A stretch of DNA of 64,000 bases from Herminiimonas sp. (GTDB lineage Bacteria; Pseudomonadota; Gammaproteobacteria; Burkholderiales; Burkholderiaceae_D), in contig JAQGMR010000066.1 of assembly GCA_028292265.1 (NCBI GenBank), forward strand, positions 62,001 through 126,000, written 5' to 3'. Below the pieces are notes generated by a model. The model was not told where the DNA came from. It made no database searches and saw only the letters and a list, made by a program, of their open reading frames with translations. The translations under genes were made by a program, and so were the position numbers. Below, piece after piece: positions 42,832 to 52,448 of the stretch; within the stretch, counting starts at the first letter, position 1; each line of letters starts with the position of its first letter.

Positions 42832-43521
42832 ATGAGAATCGCCGTACTCGACGATGACCAGAGCCAGACAGACCTGGTATGCCAGGTACTGACTGCGGCC
42901 GGCCACGTCTGTCACGCTTTTCATAGCGGCAAGGAGCTGTGTCTCCAGCTACGCCGGGAGAGTTTCGACATGCTCATCATCGACTGGCAGGCGCCGAACG
43001 CCAATGGCGCCGAGGTGGTGACCTGGACCAGGGAACGCCTGACTCCGACGTTTCCAGTACTTTTCCTGACCCATCGCGCAGGCGAGGATGACATTGTTGC
43101 CGGGCTGGCGGCGGGCGCCGACGACTACATGATCAAGCCGATCCGGCGCGGGGAACTGGTAGCCCGGGTGCAGGCGCTGCTGCGGCGGGCCTACCCCGCG
43201 CAAAACGCGGTGGAGCAAATCCAGTTCGGCAAATACACTTTCGACGTTCGCGCAGCGCGGCTTACGCTGGACGGCCAGCCGGTGGTGGTGACCCAGAAGG
43301 AGTTCGACCTCGCGCTGCTTCTGTTCCGCAATATGGGCCGGCCGCTATCGCGGGCATACATCCTTGAAGCAGTGTGGGCGCGTGGCGTGGATGTCCCCTC
43401 CCGCACAATGGATACCCATATCTCGCGCGTTCGAAACAAGCTGCAGCTAAGGCCGGAACACGGGTTCCGGTTGGCGCCGGTTTATAGCTATGGCTACCGC
43501 TTGGAACAAACCGAAGGGTAA
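42832..43521 (+). CDS. OmpR-family response regulator (orphan)
   Basis: 229 aa. The receiver domain has the acidic pair in AVLDDDQ, the phosphoacceptor Asp in MLIIDWQ (about residue 51), Thr in LFLTHRAGEDD and Lys in MIKPIRRGEL. The C-terminal winged helix ends with MDTHISRVRNKLQLRPEHGFRLAPVYSYGYRL. No histidine kinase gene is adjacent, so its partner must lie elsewhere. A TTGACT (42740-42745) is a possible -35 box in the upstream region, which also has GTGTACAC. Confidence 0.92.
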   Translation: MRIAVLDDDQSQTDLVCQVLTAAGHVCHAFHSGKELCLQLRRESFDMLIIDWQAPNANGAEVVTWTRERLTPTFPVLFLTHRAGEDDIVAGLAAGADDYMIKPIRRGELVARVQALLRRAYPAQNAVEQIQFGKYTFDVRAARLTLDGQPVVVTQKEFDLALLLFRNMGRPLSRAYILEAVWARGVDVPSRTMDTHISRVRNKLQLRPEHGFRLAPVYSYGYRLEQTEG

Positions 43522-43570
43522 GCGGGCGCCGGGCGCCGTCCTGTCTTTCCTCGGCGTATGCAACAGGCGC

Positions 43571-43576
43571 TATAAT
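43571..43576 (+). promoter_or_regulatory. Putative -10 box upstream of hemA
   Basis: A perfect TATAAT in the spacer between the response regulator and hemA, followed at once by a small hairpin (CGGGT...ACCCG, 43579-43594). No good -35 hexamer is seen at the right distance, so the call rests on the -10 alone. Confidence 0.35.
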
Positions 43577-43652
43577 GTCGGGTGATAAAACCCGTGGCAC
43601 AGGTGCGAAACGCGAGTGACAAACAGACACTTGATTCGTCTCCGATTCGCGT

Positions 43653-43674
43653 GTGAATCAGGTACCTGATTCAC
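43653..43674. repeat. Perfect 22-bp palindrome upstream of hemA
   Basis: The half-site GTGAATCAGGT is followed by its exact reverse complement with no spacer. It lies 87 bases before hemA and downstream of the putative -10 box, so it would be in the 5' leader or act as a protein-binding site. A related, less symmetric sequence occurs at 41239-41256. Confidence 0.7.
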
Positions 43675-43760
43675 CGCCAAATACGCCGCCAACTACGTCG
43701 ATAAACGTTGCCAGCACCACCTTGAAACCCGCCTCATTACTCCGCTGATCCGCGACAAAA

Positions 43761-45050
43761 ATGCAGCTTCTTGCCGTCGGCCTTAACCACACCACCGCTC
43801 CGGTTTCGCTACGCGAGAAGGTCGCCTTTCCGGCTGACCGTATTACGCAGGCAGTGACGTCGGCGCGCGCCTGGCTTGGTCGTCAAGACGCGGCGGATGG
43901 CAACAATGAGGCCGCAATACTTTCAACATGCAACCGGACCGAGCTTTACGCCGCGCAGCACGCCCTGGGCGACCTGGATTCCGCCATGGACGCCACCGCG
44001 CATTTCCTGGCGGACTACCATCATGTCCCTTACGGTGATCTTCGTCCGTACCTGTATGCGCTTCCGCAGGACCATGCCGTTCGCCACGCGTTCCGGGTCG
44101 CTTCGGGCCTAGACTCAATGGTGCTGGGCGAGCCGCAAATCCTCGGGCAGATGAAGGATGCAGTGCGCCAGGCCGATGCCGCCGGCGGACTCGGCACCTG
44201 CCTGCACCAGATGTTCCAGCGCACCTTCGCAGTGGCCAAGGAAGTGCGCAGCACCACAGAGATCGGCGCTCATAGCGTCTCCATGGCGGCTGCCGCTGTG
44301 CGGCTCTCACAACGCATTTTCGACCGGGTCTCGGAGCAGCATGTGCTCTTTATTGGCGCCGGCGAAATGATTGAACTGTGCGCGACCCACTTCAGCGCGC
44401 AAGCCCCGAAGAGCCTCACGATTGCAAACCGTACGCTGGAGCGTGGCGAAGCGCTGGCGCACCGCTTCAACGGACGCGCTATCCGCCTGGCCGACCTGCC
44501 CGATCAACTTGCAAACTTCGACATCGTGGTGTCTTCCACGGCATCGTCACTTCCCATCATCGGGCTAGGGCTGGTCGAGCGCGCTGTCAAGATTCGGCGC
44601 CACAAGCCGATCTTCATGGTCGACCTTGCGGTGCCGCGCGATATCGAACCCGAGGTCGGCCGCCTTGACGACGTCTTCCTGTACACGGTCGATGATCTCG
44701 GCGCGGCCGTGCAAAGCGGCATTGAAAACCGTCAGGCGGCGGTGTCCCAGGCCGAGGCCATCATCGAAACCCGCGTGCAGTCATTCATGCACTGGCTGGA
44801 TGGTCGCGCCGTTGTGCCGGTCATCCGTGGCATGCACGAGGCAAGCGAGGCTATGCGGCTGGTGGAACTGGAACGCGCGCGCAAATTGCTGGCGCGCGGC
44901 GAGGACATCGACCAGGTGCTCGAAGCGCTGTCAAAGGGATTGACCGCAAAATTGCTGCACGGCCCACAGCAGATGTTGAATCAGGCGCAGGGCGAAGAGC
45001 GCGATCGCCTTGCGGCGCTGTTGCCACGATTGTTCCGCAGCCGGCATTAG
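43761..45050 (+). CDS. hemA: Glutamyl-tRNA reductase
   Basis: 429 aa. Makes glutamate-1-semialdehyde from Glu-tRNA, the first committed step of tetrapyrrole synthesis by the C5 route. The start [23 protein letters not shown] and the catalytic Cys57 in [11 protein letters not shown] are diagnostic. Further conserved parts are [19 protein letters not shown], the NADPH-binding [15 protein letters not shown] and the C-terminal dimerisation helix. It heads the hemA-prfA-dsbB-prmC gene string, an arrangement known in beta- and gammaproteobacteria apart from dsbB. Confidence 0.97.
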   Translation: MQLLAVGLNHTTAPVSLREKVAFPADRITQAVTSARAWLGRQDAADGNNEAAILSTCNRTELYAAQHALGDLDSAMDATAHFLADYHHVPYGDLRPYLYALPQDHAVRHAFRVASGLDSMVLGEPQILGQMKDAVRQADAAGGLGTCLHQMFQRTFAVAKEVRSTTEIGAHSVSMAAAAVRLSQRIFDRVSEQHVLFIGAGEMIELCATHFSAQAPKSLTIANRTLERGEALAHRFNGRAIRLADLPDQLANFDIVVSSTASSLPIIGLGLVERAVKIRRHKPIFMVDLAVPRDIEPEVGRLDDVFLYTVDDLGAAVQSGIENRQAAVSQAEAIIETRVQSFMHWLDGRAVVPVIRGMHEASEAMRLVELERARKLLARGEDIDQVLEALSKGLTAKLLHGPQQMLNQAQGEERDRLAALLPRLFRSRH

Positions 45051-45207
45051 CTGCGCCGCCCGACCCTGCGGGATGCGCGCCGGCCCGGCTAACAATGCCT
45101 GGCGCTGTGAGCCACCCGCGATATCGTTTCCTCCCGCAGCTTGCCCGCCTGACCCACCTGGCGCAATACCGCAGAACCGCAAACCTACGCACCGCTGAAG
45201 AAACACC

Positions 45208-46290
45208 ATGAAGCCTTCCATGCTTTCCAAGCTCGACCAACTGGCCAACCGGCTGGAAGAGCTGAACAGTCTCCTGATGCAGGAAGACCTGACGTCGAAC
45301 ATGGACAACTACCGCAAGCTGAACCGCGAACACGCGGAGATCGGCCCGCTGGTTGCGCTGTACAAGTCGTACACCGGATCAGAGCAGGACATCCAGGCGG
45401 CGCAAGAGATGATGTCGGACCCGGAGATGAAGGAACTGGCTCAGGAAGAAATCGGCGCCGCGCGCAGTCGCATGGAGCAGCTAGAAAAAGACCTGCAGAA
45501 GATGCTGCTTCCAAAAGACCCCAACGACGAACGCAACATTTTCCTGGAAATCCGCGCTGGAACCGGCGGCGACGAGTCGGCGCTGTTTGCCGGGGACCTG
45601 CTGCGGATGTACACCCGTTTTGCCGAGCGCATGCGCTGGCAGGTCGAAATGGTGTCGGCTTCGGAATCGGAGATCGGCGGGTACAAGGAAGTGATCGTGC
45701 GCATCGTCGGGCACGGTGCCTACTCGCGTTTGAAATTCGAGTCCGGCGGGCATCGGGTCCAGCGCGTTCCCGCAACGGAAACCCAGGGCCGCATCCATAC
45801 CTCGGCGTGCACCGTGGCCATCATGCCGGAAGCCGACGAAGTCGGTGATGTGGACATCAACCCGGCCGACTTGCGGATCGACACTTTCCGTGCCTCGGGC
45901 GCGGGCGGCCAGCACATCAACAAAACCGATTCCGCCGTGCGCCTTACCCACCTGCCGACCGGCATCGTGGTCGAATGCCAGGATGACCGCAGCCAGCACA
46001 AGAACAAGGCCTCGGCGCTGAAGGTGCTTGCGGCGCGGATCAAAGATGTGCAGTTGCGGGCGCAGCAAACCGCGGAGGCGGCAACCCGCAAGTCCTTGAT
46101 CGGGTCGGGGGACCGCAGCGAACGGATTCGCACCTATAATTTCCCGCAGGGCCGCCTGACTGACCACCGCATCAACCTCACGCTCTACAAGCTGGATTTC
46201 ATCATGGACGGCGACCTTTTGGAACTGACCAACGCGCTGGTCGCGGAACACCAGGCGGAATTGCTGGCGGCGCTTGGCGATGACCTTTAA
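45208..46290 (+). CDS. prfA: Peptide chain release factor 1
   Basis: 360 aa, the normal RF1 length. It has the stop-codon-recognition tripeptide PAT in [22 protein letters not shown] and the catalytic GGQ loop in [22 protein letters not shown]. The distal part [17 protein letters not shown] is conserved. RF1 ends translation at UAA and UAG. The glutamine of the GGQ motif is the substrate of PrmC, encoded two genes downstream. Confidence 0.97.
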   Translation: MKPSMLSKLDQLANRLEELNSLLMQEDLTSNMDNYRKLNREHAEIGPLVALYKSYTGSEQDIQAAQEMMSDPEMKELAQEEIGAARSRMEQLEKDLQKMLLPKDPNDERNIFLEIRAGTGGDESALFAGDLLRMYTRFAERMRWQVEMVSASESEIGGYKEVIVRIVGHGAYSRLKFESGGHRVQRVPATETQGRIHTSACTVAIMPEADEVGDVDINPADLRIDTFRASGAGGQHINKTDSAVRLTHLPTGIVVECQDDRSQHKNKASALKVLAARIKDVQLRAQQTAEAATRKSLIGSGDRSERIRTYNFPQGRLTDHRINLTLYKLDFIMDGDLLELTNALVAEHQAELLAALGDDL

Positions 46291-46411
46291 GGGGCGCCAT
46301 GTTGAATGTGCCGATATGGCCCGTGCTCACCGACCTGGCCGGGTTGGCATGCTGCTTCTCCCGAAATCAGGTCCGCCCTGGCGGCGTTGATAGCACCGAA
46401 TTGGACTCATA

Positions 46412-46909
46412 ATGAGCGAATACGACGAACCCACAAAATCACCCCGCAAGGTATTGCTCACCGCTGCGATTGTATCGATCGCGCTGCTGGGCTTCGCCCT
46501 CTATCTGCAGTTTGGGCGAAACATGCTGCCCTGCCCGCTGTGCATCATCCAGCGCTACGCCTTTGCGGCCGTGGCGATTGTGTGCCTGATCGGCGCCGCC
46601 CTCCCGCGCCGGCCAGCCACTGCGGCCGGTGCCGTCGCGGCGCTCGCCGCTGTGGCTGGCGCGGGCGTGGCCGGCTGGCACCTCTGGATCAAGGCCCATC
46701 CCGGCGTATCGTGCGGCATCGATCCGCTCGAGACGTCGTTGAATACGATTCCGACCGCAAAGCTGCTTCCCTTCCTGTTCCAGGCCGACGGCCTTTGCAC
46801 GACCGAGTACGCGCCAATACTTGGGCTGTCGATTCCGCAATGGTCCTTGCTGTGGTTTGCGGTATTGGCAGTTGCACTCGGCTGGAGCGCGCTGCGCCGC
46901 GTCGGGTAA
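46412..46909 (+). CDS. dsbB: Disulfide bond formation protein DsbB
   Basis: 165 aa, four predicted membrane helices. The first periplasmic cysteine pair is C41-P-L-C44 in FGRNMLPCPLCIIQRYAF, the DsbB hallmark. The second pair is in HPGVSCGIDPLE and FQADGLCTTEY. DsbB reoxidises DsbA and passes electrons to quinone. Its position between prfA and prmC, with only 6 bases before prmC, is unusual for an envelope redox gene and probably reflects co-transcription rather than shared function. Confidence 0.92.
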   Translation: MSEYDEPTKSPRKVLLTAAIVSIALLGFALYLQFGRNMLPCPLCIIQRYAFAAVAIVCLIGAALPRRPATAAGAVAALAAVAGAGVAGWHLWIKAHPGVSCGIDPLETSLNTIPTAKLLPFLFQADGLCTTEYAPILGLSIPQWSLLWFAVLAVALGWSALRRVG

Positions 46910-46915
46910 AACCGC

Positions 46916-47794
46916 ATGGCTCAGTGCGACGGTGGTGGCCAGCTTCGCAACGCGCTTGTCGGCACACTGGCGGGACTGTCACTTGGCAGCGCCCTGCGTC
47001 GCGCTCAGGCCGAGACAGGGCTGGAGACGGTCGATATACGGATCCTGTTCTGCCACGCGCTCGGGCTTTCGCGCGTGCAGCTGATCACCGGCTCGGAGCA
47101 AAAAATTCCAGCTTTACAGGCGGAACACCTCGCCGAACTTCTGTGCCGCCGCCTTACCGGTGAGCCCATCGCATACATTGTTGGCACACGCGAATTCTAT
47201 GGCCTTGCACTGCAAGTTTCGCCCGACGTTCTAATACCGCGACCCGAAACCGAATTGCTTGTAGAACTGGCAATCGAGCGGCTGCCGCGCGGCGGCCGGA
47301 TGCTTGACCTCGGCACCGGATCAGGCGCGATCGCACTCGCCATTGCGCACGCCCGCCCGGACGCAAGGATGACAGCCCTTGATTGCAGCGCCGCCGCTAT
47401 TGAAGTGGCACGCGCCAATGCGCTGGCCAATGACGTGAAAGCAAAATTTCTGGTAAGTGACTGGTATGAAGCTGTGGCGGGCGAGCGCTTCGATCTGGTG
47501 GTGTCCAATCCGCCTTATATCGCTGCCAATGATCCCCACTTGATGCAGGGCGACTTGCGCTTCGAACCGGTCGATGCCCTGACCGACCATGGCGATGGGC
47601 TTGGCGCCCTGCGCCACATCGTGGCCGGCGCGCAAGCCTGTCTTGAGCCTGGCGGATGGCTACTGATGGAGCATGGTTATGATCAGGCTAACGCGGTGCT
47701 TGGCATGCTGTCCGCGGCAGGTTTCGCTTCCGTGCGAAGCTGGCGCGACATCGCCGGCATTGAGCGGGTGAGCGGCGGCTGCAACGCACTTTAG
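46916..47794 (+). CDS. prmC: Peptide chain release factor N5-glutamine methyltransferase
   Basis: 292 aa. Class I methyltransferase with an N-terminal helical domain, the SAM-binding motif MLDLGTGSGAIALAIAH and the catalytic NPPY motif in FDLVVSNPPYIAAND. EFYGLALQVSPDVLIPRPETELLVE is typical of PrmC/HemK. It methylates the GGQ glutamine of release factors, including the RF1 encoded nearby. Confidence 0.95.
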   Translation: MAQCDGGGQLRNALVGTLAGLSLGSALRRAQAETGLETVDIRILFCHALGLSRVQLITGSEQKIPALQAEHLAELLCRRLTGEPIAYIVGTREFYGLALQVSPDVLIPRPETELLVELAIERLPRGGRMLDLGTGSGAIALAIAHARPDARMTALDCSAAAIEVARANALANDVKAKFLVSDWYEAVAGERFDLVVSNPPYIAANDPHLMQGDLRFEPVDALTDHGDGLGALRHIVAGAQACLEPGGWLLMEHGYDQANAVLGMLSAAGFASVRSWRDIAGIERVSGGCNAL

Positions 47795-47860
47795 GCGTTT
47801 CGCCGGGCGGGGCCGGCTCCCCCTCACATTCAGCCCTTGAACGGCGGCTGATATCGCGGC

Positions 47861-48511
47861 TTATCCTTTGTGGTGTGCGGCCTTCCTGCGACGGGACATC
47901 GCAACCCCCAGCAGCCCAAGGCCAAAAACAGCTGTCGAAGCCGGCTCTGGAACTAGCGATACGGCGGTGATTTCATTACCACCATCCGCAGCGCCACCGA
48001 CATTGATTGCCTTGAAAGTCAGAGTTTCGCTTGAGTCCAGCGCGATGACATCGAAGGAATTGAAAGTCCAGGTCAGCCCCGACTCTGCGCCGGTACTCGT
48101 ATTCGTCGCGACAAACGTGCTTCCGAAATAAACATCTGTCCGCTGTGCGCCGTATCCAGGCCGATCGCCGTAGGCCCAGGAAAGAGTGTAATGCGCACCG
48201 ACCGCCAGCCCGGATATCGTTTGCGACAGCCAGTCGAAGGTCGTCAGCCCGTTCAGTTCGACGCTTTGCGTGGTTCCAGGGTAGGCCGCGCCGCCCAGGG
48301 TAGCGATGTTGCCTGCATCAATTTCAATCCCGTCGTTGTTCAAGGGTTTGGTATTGGTCCATCCTTGCACCTGGCCATTACTGAAAAAATTGTATGCGCC
48401 GTGTACATCCGGATTATCGAAGTTCCCGTTGACTACAAAGTTAGCGTAAGCAGCGGAAGAGGTGCCAACCAGTATTGTCGCCAATATGACAGCTGGGATG
48501 GATGGTTTCAT
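47861..48511 (-). CDS. PEP-CTERM sorting-domain exported protein
   Basis: 216 aa from the ATG at 48511, which is preceded by GAGGAAACC. Signal peptide KPSIPAVILATILVGTSSAAYA; the mature part begins NFVVNGNFDNPDVHGAYNFFSNGQVQGWTN, like DUF642/CBM-type PEP-CTERM proteins. The C-terminus has VPEPASTAVFGLGLLGVAMSRRRKAAHHKG: the PEP motif, a membrane helix and a basic tail. Such proteins are processed by exosortase EpsH/XrtA and linked to exopolysaccharide or biofilm matrix. No exosortase gene is in the window. Confidence 0.9.
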   Translation of the reverse strand: MKPSIPAVILATILVGTSSAAYANFVVNGNFDNPDVHGAYNFFSNGQVQGWTNTKPLNNDGIEIDAGNIATLGGAAYPGTTQSVELNGLTTFDWLSQTISGLAVGAHYTLSWAYGDRPGYGAQRTDVYFGSTFVATNTSTGAESGLTWTFNSFDVIALDSSETLTFKAINVGGAADGGNEITAVSLVPEPASTAVFGLGLLGVAMSRRRKAAHHKG

Positions 48512-48862
48512 GGTTTCCTCGATGGGTGGGGCGGCGATGACTTCACATGCTCGTCTTCGAAAAAACATAGGGAAATAACTGTTAGCAATGTTTATCTTTG
48601 CGATCTTGGCGCGATCCGGTTGGTGCCTTGCTCGCCGGTTTACTTAACAATTCGTCACCGCCTAATGCGCTCGACCGGATTGAGCGCTATGTTCCGCTGC
48701 CATGCAAGCCCTGATTGCCAGTGGCTGATTGCTTCCTTGTCGAGCCGACACTGCGCTACTGCCAAACCCACCCGCACTGCCTGAAACTCAAGCTGTCAAG
48801 ACTGGCGCAATGGCATTTTTTGCGTATCATCCATCGCTCGTTTTCTCTTTTCCGGTGAATCA
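48512..48862. other. 351-bp divergent spacer between the PEP-CTERM gene and tex
   Basis: It separates divergent genes. No gene or repeat is seen. A TATCAT about 40 bases before tex could be a -10 box, but no matching -35 is evident. Confidence 0.4.
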
Positions 48863-51238
48863 ATGCTGCCTTCCATCGAACAACGCCTTTCCGTCGAACT
48901 TGCCGCCAGGCCCGCCCAGGTTGCGGCCGCCATTGCCTTGCTGGACGAAGGCGCAACCGTCCCCTTTATTTCGCGCTACCGCAAGGAAGCAACCGGCGGA
49001 CTCGACGATACCCAGTTGCGACTGCTGGAAGAGCGTCTGCGCTACCTGCGCGAACTGGAAGACCGTCGCGGCTCGGTCGTAGCCGCAATTAGTGAGCAGG
49101 GAAAGATGACGCCCGAATTGCTGGACGCGATCATGCATGCAGAAGACAAGGTGCGCCTCGAAGACCTGTACCTGCCCTACAAGCTCAAGCGTCGGACCAA
49201 GGCGCAGATCGCCGCTGAAGCCGGCCTTACCGCGCTGGCCGATGCATTGCTGGGCGATCCCACACGGGATCCGGAACAGGAGGCTGCCCAGTACATCAAG
49301 CCGCCATTCAAGGCCGAAGGAAGCGATGGTCCGGAGAACCCTGGCGTGCCTGATGTCAAGGCAGCATTGGATGGTGCGCGCCAGATCCTAATGGAGCGCT
49401 TTGCCGAAGACGCGACGCTGCTGCAGGCGCTGCGCGAATATCTTAGCGAGCACGGCGTGGTGGAATCCAAAGTGGTCGAAGGCAAGCAGGAAGCGGGAGA
49501 AAAATTCGCGGACTACTTCGACTATTCCGAGCCGGTCGGCGCGATTCCCTCACACCGCGCGCTGGCGCTGTTTCGTGGACGGCGTGAGGAAATGCTGAAT
49601 GTGGCATTGCGCCTCGACACTGAAGAAGAAAAACCGAAATGGGATGCGCCGCATAACCCATGCGAGGGCCGCATTGCCGCACGTTTCGGAGTCAGTAACA
49701 AGGGTCGTCCGGCTGACAAATGGCTGGCCGACACGGTTCGATGGGCGTGGCGGGTAAAGGTGTTCATGCACCTGGAAACCGAGCTGATGACCACACTACG
49801 CGAACGCGCTGAAACGGATGCTATCCAGGTATTCGCGCTCAACCTGAAAGCGCTGCTGCTGGCGGCACCCGCCGGCATGCGCGCCACCATGGGGCTCGAT
49901 CCCGGTCTGCGGACCGGCGTGAAAGTCGCCGTGGTGGATGCCACCGGCAAGGTGGTGGATACCGCGACCATATTCCCGCATCAGCCGCGCAATGACTGGG
50001 AAGGGTCGCTGCACGTATTGTCGCAGTTGGCGACAAAGCACAAGGTCGCGCTGATATCGATCGGCAATGGCACGGCCTCGCGTGAAACCGACCGCCTCGC
50101 CGCGGACTTGATCAAGCGTGAGCCGGATCTGAAGCTGACCAGGATCGTGGTGTCGGAAGCGGGAGCCTCGGTCTACTCAGCGTCGGAATTTGCGTCGCGT
50201 GAATTGCCGGAGCTCGACGTGACGCTGCGCGGCGCGGTCTCGATCGCGCGCCGCCTTCAGGACCCTTTAGCCGAACTGGTGAAGATCGATCCGAAGTCGA
50301 TAGGCGTTGGCCAATATCAGCATGACGTCGGGCAATCGCAGCTGGCGCGCTCGCTGGATGCGGTGGTGGAAGACTGCGTGAACGCGGTCGGCGTGGACGT
50401 CAACACAGCCTCGGCACCGCTGCTGGCGCGCGTCTCGGGACTGAGCACGAGCGTGGCGCAAAGCATCGTCAGTTACCGTGACCTGAAAGGCATGTTCCGC
50501 ACGCGCTCCGCACTGCGTGAAGTGCCGCGACTGGGCGAGCGAACCTTTGAACAGGCGGCCGGTTTCCTGCGCGTGATGGGCGGCGACAATCCGCTGGACG
50601 CGTCGGCCGTACATCCGGAATCCTATCCGGTGGTGGAGAAAATCCTGGCGGACCTCAAGAAGGATGTGAAGGGCATCATCGGCGAAGCCGGCCTGCTGAA
50701 GTCGCTCAGTCCCGCCAAGTATGCGGACGAAAAATTCGGCGTGCCGACTGTCACTGACATTCTGCGCGAACTGGAAAAGCCGGGCCGCGATCCGCGCCCG
50801 GAATTCACAACGGCCAGTTTCAAGGAAGGTATCGAGCAGATCAGCGACTTGCGGCCCGACATGATTCTCGAAGGCGTGGTCACGAATGTGGCGGCCTTCG
50901 GCGCGTTCGTTGATATTGGCGTGCACCAGGACGGTTTGGTGCACATCTCGGCGCTTTCAAACACGTTCGTCAAGGACCCACATAGCGTCGTGAAGGCGGG
51001 TCAGGTCGTGAAGGTCAAGGTGCTGGAAGTGGACCCGAAGCGCAAGCGCATTGCACTGACCATGCGCTTGTCAGACTCACCGCCGGTGCCTGGCGCCAAG
51101 CCTGAACAGCGCGGCGACCGCAACGACGCAGCACGACTATCCCGCCATCAGAACCAGCAATCCCAGCCCTCCGCACAGCGCGCGGCCCCGCCAGCAAACA
51201 GCGCCATGGCGGCGGCTTTTGCAAAGCTGAAGGGCTGA
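48863..51238 (+). CDS. tex: Tex-family S1 RNA-binding transcription accessory protein
   Basis: 791 aa. It starts [49 protein letters not shown], diagnostic for Tex. Next come a YqgF-like RNase H fold ([25 protein letters not shown]), helix-hairpin-helix motifs ([28 protein letters not shown]) and an S1 domain ([30 protein letters not shown]). A Gln/Ala-rich tail follows. Tex binds nucleic acid and affects transcription of virulence and stress genes. It is followed by a rho-independent terminator. Confidence 0.96.
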   Translation: MLPSIEQRLSVELAARPAQVAAAIALLDEGATVPFISRYRKEATGGLDDTQLRLLEERLRYLRELEDRRGSVVAAISEQGKMTPELLDAIMHAEDKVRLEDLYLPYKLKRRTKAQIAAEAGLTALADALLGDPTRDPEQEAAQYIKPPFKAEGSDGPENPGVPDVKAALDGARQILMERFAEDATLLQALREYLSEHGVVESKVVEGKQEAGEKFADYFDYSEPVGAIPSHRALALFRGRREEMLNVALRLDTEEEKPKWDAPHNPCEGRIAARFGVSNKGRPADKWLADTVRWAWRVKVFMHLETELMTTLRERAETDAIQVFALNLKALLLAAPAGMRATMGLDPGLRTGVKVAVVDATGKVVDTATIFPHQPRNDWEGSLHVLSQLATKHKVALISIGNGTASRETDRLAADLIKREPDLKLTRIVVSEAGASVYSASEFASRELPELDVTLRGAVSIARRLQDPLAELVKIDPKSIGVGQYQHDVGQSQLARSLDAVVEDCVNAVGVDVNTASAPLLARVSGLSTSVAQSIVSYRDLKGMFRTRSALREVPRLGERTFEQAAGFLRVMGGDNPLDASAVHPESYPVVEKILADLKKDVKGIIGEAGLLKSLSPAKYADEKFGVPTVTDILRELEKPGRDPRPEFTTASFKEGIEQISDLRPDMILEGVVTNVAAFGAFVDIGVHQDGLVHISALSNTFVKDPHSVVKAGQVVKVKVLEVDPKRKRIALTMRLSDSPPVPGAKPEQRGDRNDAARLSRHQNQQSQPSAQRAAPPANSAMAAAFAKLKG

Positions 51239-51270
51239 ACGAACTGAAGTCCCGCCCATCTGCTGGCGTT

Positions 51271-51295
51271 AGCCGAGCATGGTGGTCGGCTTTTT
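51271..51295 (+). terminator. Rho-independent terminator of tex
   Basis: Stem AGCCGA/TCGGCT with a 9-base loop, running directly into TTTTT. It lies 32 bases after the tex stop codon. A TATAAT three bases further on (51298-51303) may belong to the grxD promoter. Confidence 0.75.
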
Positions 51296-51332
51296 CCTAT
51301 AATGGACGATATTCAATTTTTGTGAGGCAGCC

Positions 51333-51644
51333 ATGAGCGACGTCAAGTCCTGGATCAAGGAGACCGTGACGGAAAATCCGGTCGTGTTATTCATGAAGGG
51401 GACTGCGCAATTTCCGCAGTGTGGTTTCTCCGGTAAGGCGATCCAGTTGCTGAAGGCGAGCGGTGTCGACAATCTGGTCACCATTAACGTGCTGGAAGAC
51501 GCAGAAGTGCGCCAGGGGATCAAGGAGTACTCGAACTGGCCTACCATTCCGCAGCTGTATGTGAAAGGCGAATTCGTTGGTGGTTCTGACATCCTTAACG
51601 AGATGTACGAATCCGGCGAATTGCAAAGCCTGCTGAAGGCCTGA
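51333..51644 (+). CDS. grxD: Monothiol glutaredoxin, Grx4/GrxD family
   Basis: 103 aa. The monothiol active site CGFS is in [23 protein letters not shown]; glutathione-binding segments [29 protein letters not shown] follow. Grx4 proteins bind and deliver [2Fe-2S] clusters, often with BolA. TGAGGCAGCC precedes the ATG. It ends one base before ubiX, so the two are co-transcribed. Confidence 0.96.
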   Translation: MSDVKSWIKETVTENPVVLFMKGTAQFPQCGFSGKAIQLLKASGVDNLVTINVLEDAEVRQGIKEYSNWPTIPQLYVKGEFVGGSDILNEMYESGELQSLLKA

Positions 51645-51645
51645 C

Positions 51646-52314
51646 GTGTCCGCGCCCCCCGGTAACGTCGGCGCACCTCTTCCCTCTTCTCTAAAAAGGC
51701 GGCTGGTTGTGGCCATTACCGGCGCGACCGGCGCGGTCTATGGCGTGCGCCTTCTGCGGGTTTTGCAAGCGATGCCTTCCGTCGAGACCCACTTGATGGT
51801 GTCGGACGCCGGGGTGCTCAGCATGCACCAGGAACTCGACATGAATCGCAAGCAGGTCGAGGCGCTTGCCAACGTGGTGCATTCAGTGCGCGACGTGGGC
51901 GCCTGCATTGCGAGCGGCTCGTACGAGTCTGAAGGCATGGTGATCGCGCCCTGCTCCATGAAAACGCTGGCGGCCGTGGCCCATGGCTTCTCCGACAACC
52001 TGATTTCGCGCTCCGCCGACGTCATGCTGAAAGAACGCCGGCGCCTGGTGCTGATGGTGCGCGAGACGCCGTTCAATCTCGCCCACCTGCGCAACATGAC
52101 CTCTGTCACCGAAATGGGCGGCATTATTTTTCCGCCGATGCCGGCTTTTTACCAGCGACCGCGCAGTGTTGAGGAACTGGTCGACCACACGGTTGGCCGG
52201 GTGCTGGATCTGTTTTCCATCTCGCACCAACTGGCGCCCCGCTGGCAGGGCCTGAAAGGTGCGCCGGACCAGGCACTGCCTCCGGGTGACCCGCTAGAGG
52301 CCGCTGTCGAATAG
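51646..52314 (+). CDS. ubiX: UbiX-family flavin prenyltransferase
   Basis: 222 aa, GTG start one base after the grxD stop codon. It has the family opening RRLVVAITGATGAVYGVRLLRVL, ASGSYESEGMVIAPCSMKTLAAVAHGFSDNLISRSADVMLKERRRLVLMVRETPFNLAHLRNM and the C-terminal MPAFYQRPRSVEELVDHTVGRVLDLF. It makes prenylated FMN for UbiD-type decarboxylases, as in ubiquinone synthesis. Confidence 0.95.
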   Translation: MSAPPGNVGAPLPSSLKRRLVVAITGATGAVYGVRLLRVLQAMPSVETHLMVSDAGVLSMHQELDMNRKQVEALANVVHSVRDVGACIASGSYESEGMVIAPCSMKTLAAVAHGFSDNLISRSADVMLKERRRLVLMVRETPFNLAHLRNMTSVTEMGGIIFPPMPAFYQRPRSVEELVDHTVGRVLDLFSISHQLAPRWQGLKGAPDQALPPGDPLEAAVE

Positions 52315-52347
52315 CGCCGAAGCGAAGGGATGGGTCGCCATGATACG

Positions 52348-52392
52348 AATGGCACGCATGGTAGGCATGGCACGCATGGCAAGAAGGGCAAG
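52348..52392. repeat. 9-bp tandem repeat, five copies
   Basis: Units at 52348, 52357, 52366, 52375 and 52384, based on CATGGCACG or CATGGCAAG. The array fills much of the spacer between ubiX and the following Bug gene. Confidence 0.8.
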
Positions 52393-52448
52393 ACCGGAGG
52401 CATCCCGAGAGATGCCCAAAATTATAGCAACGGCAAGGAGACAAGGCA

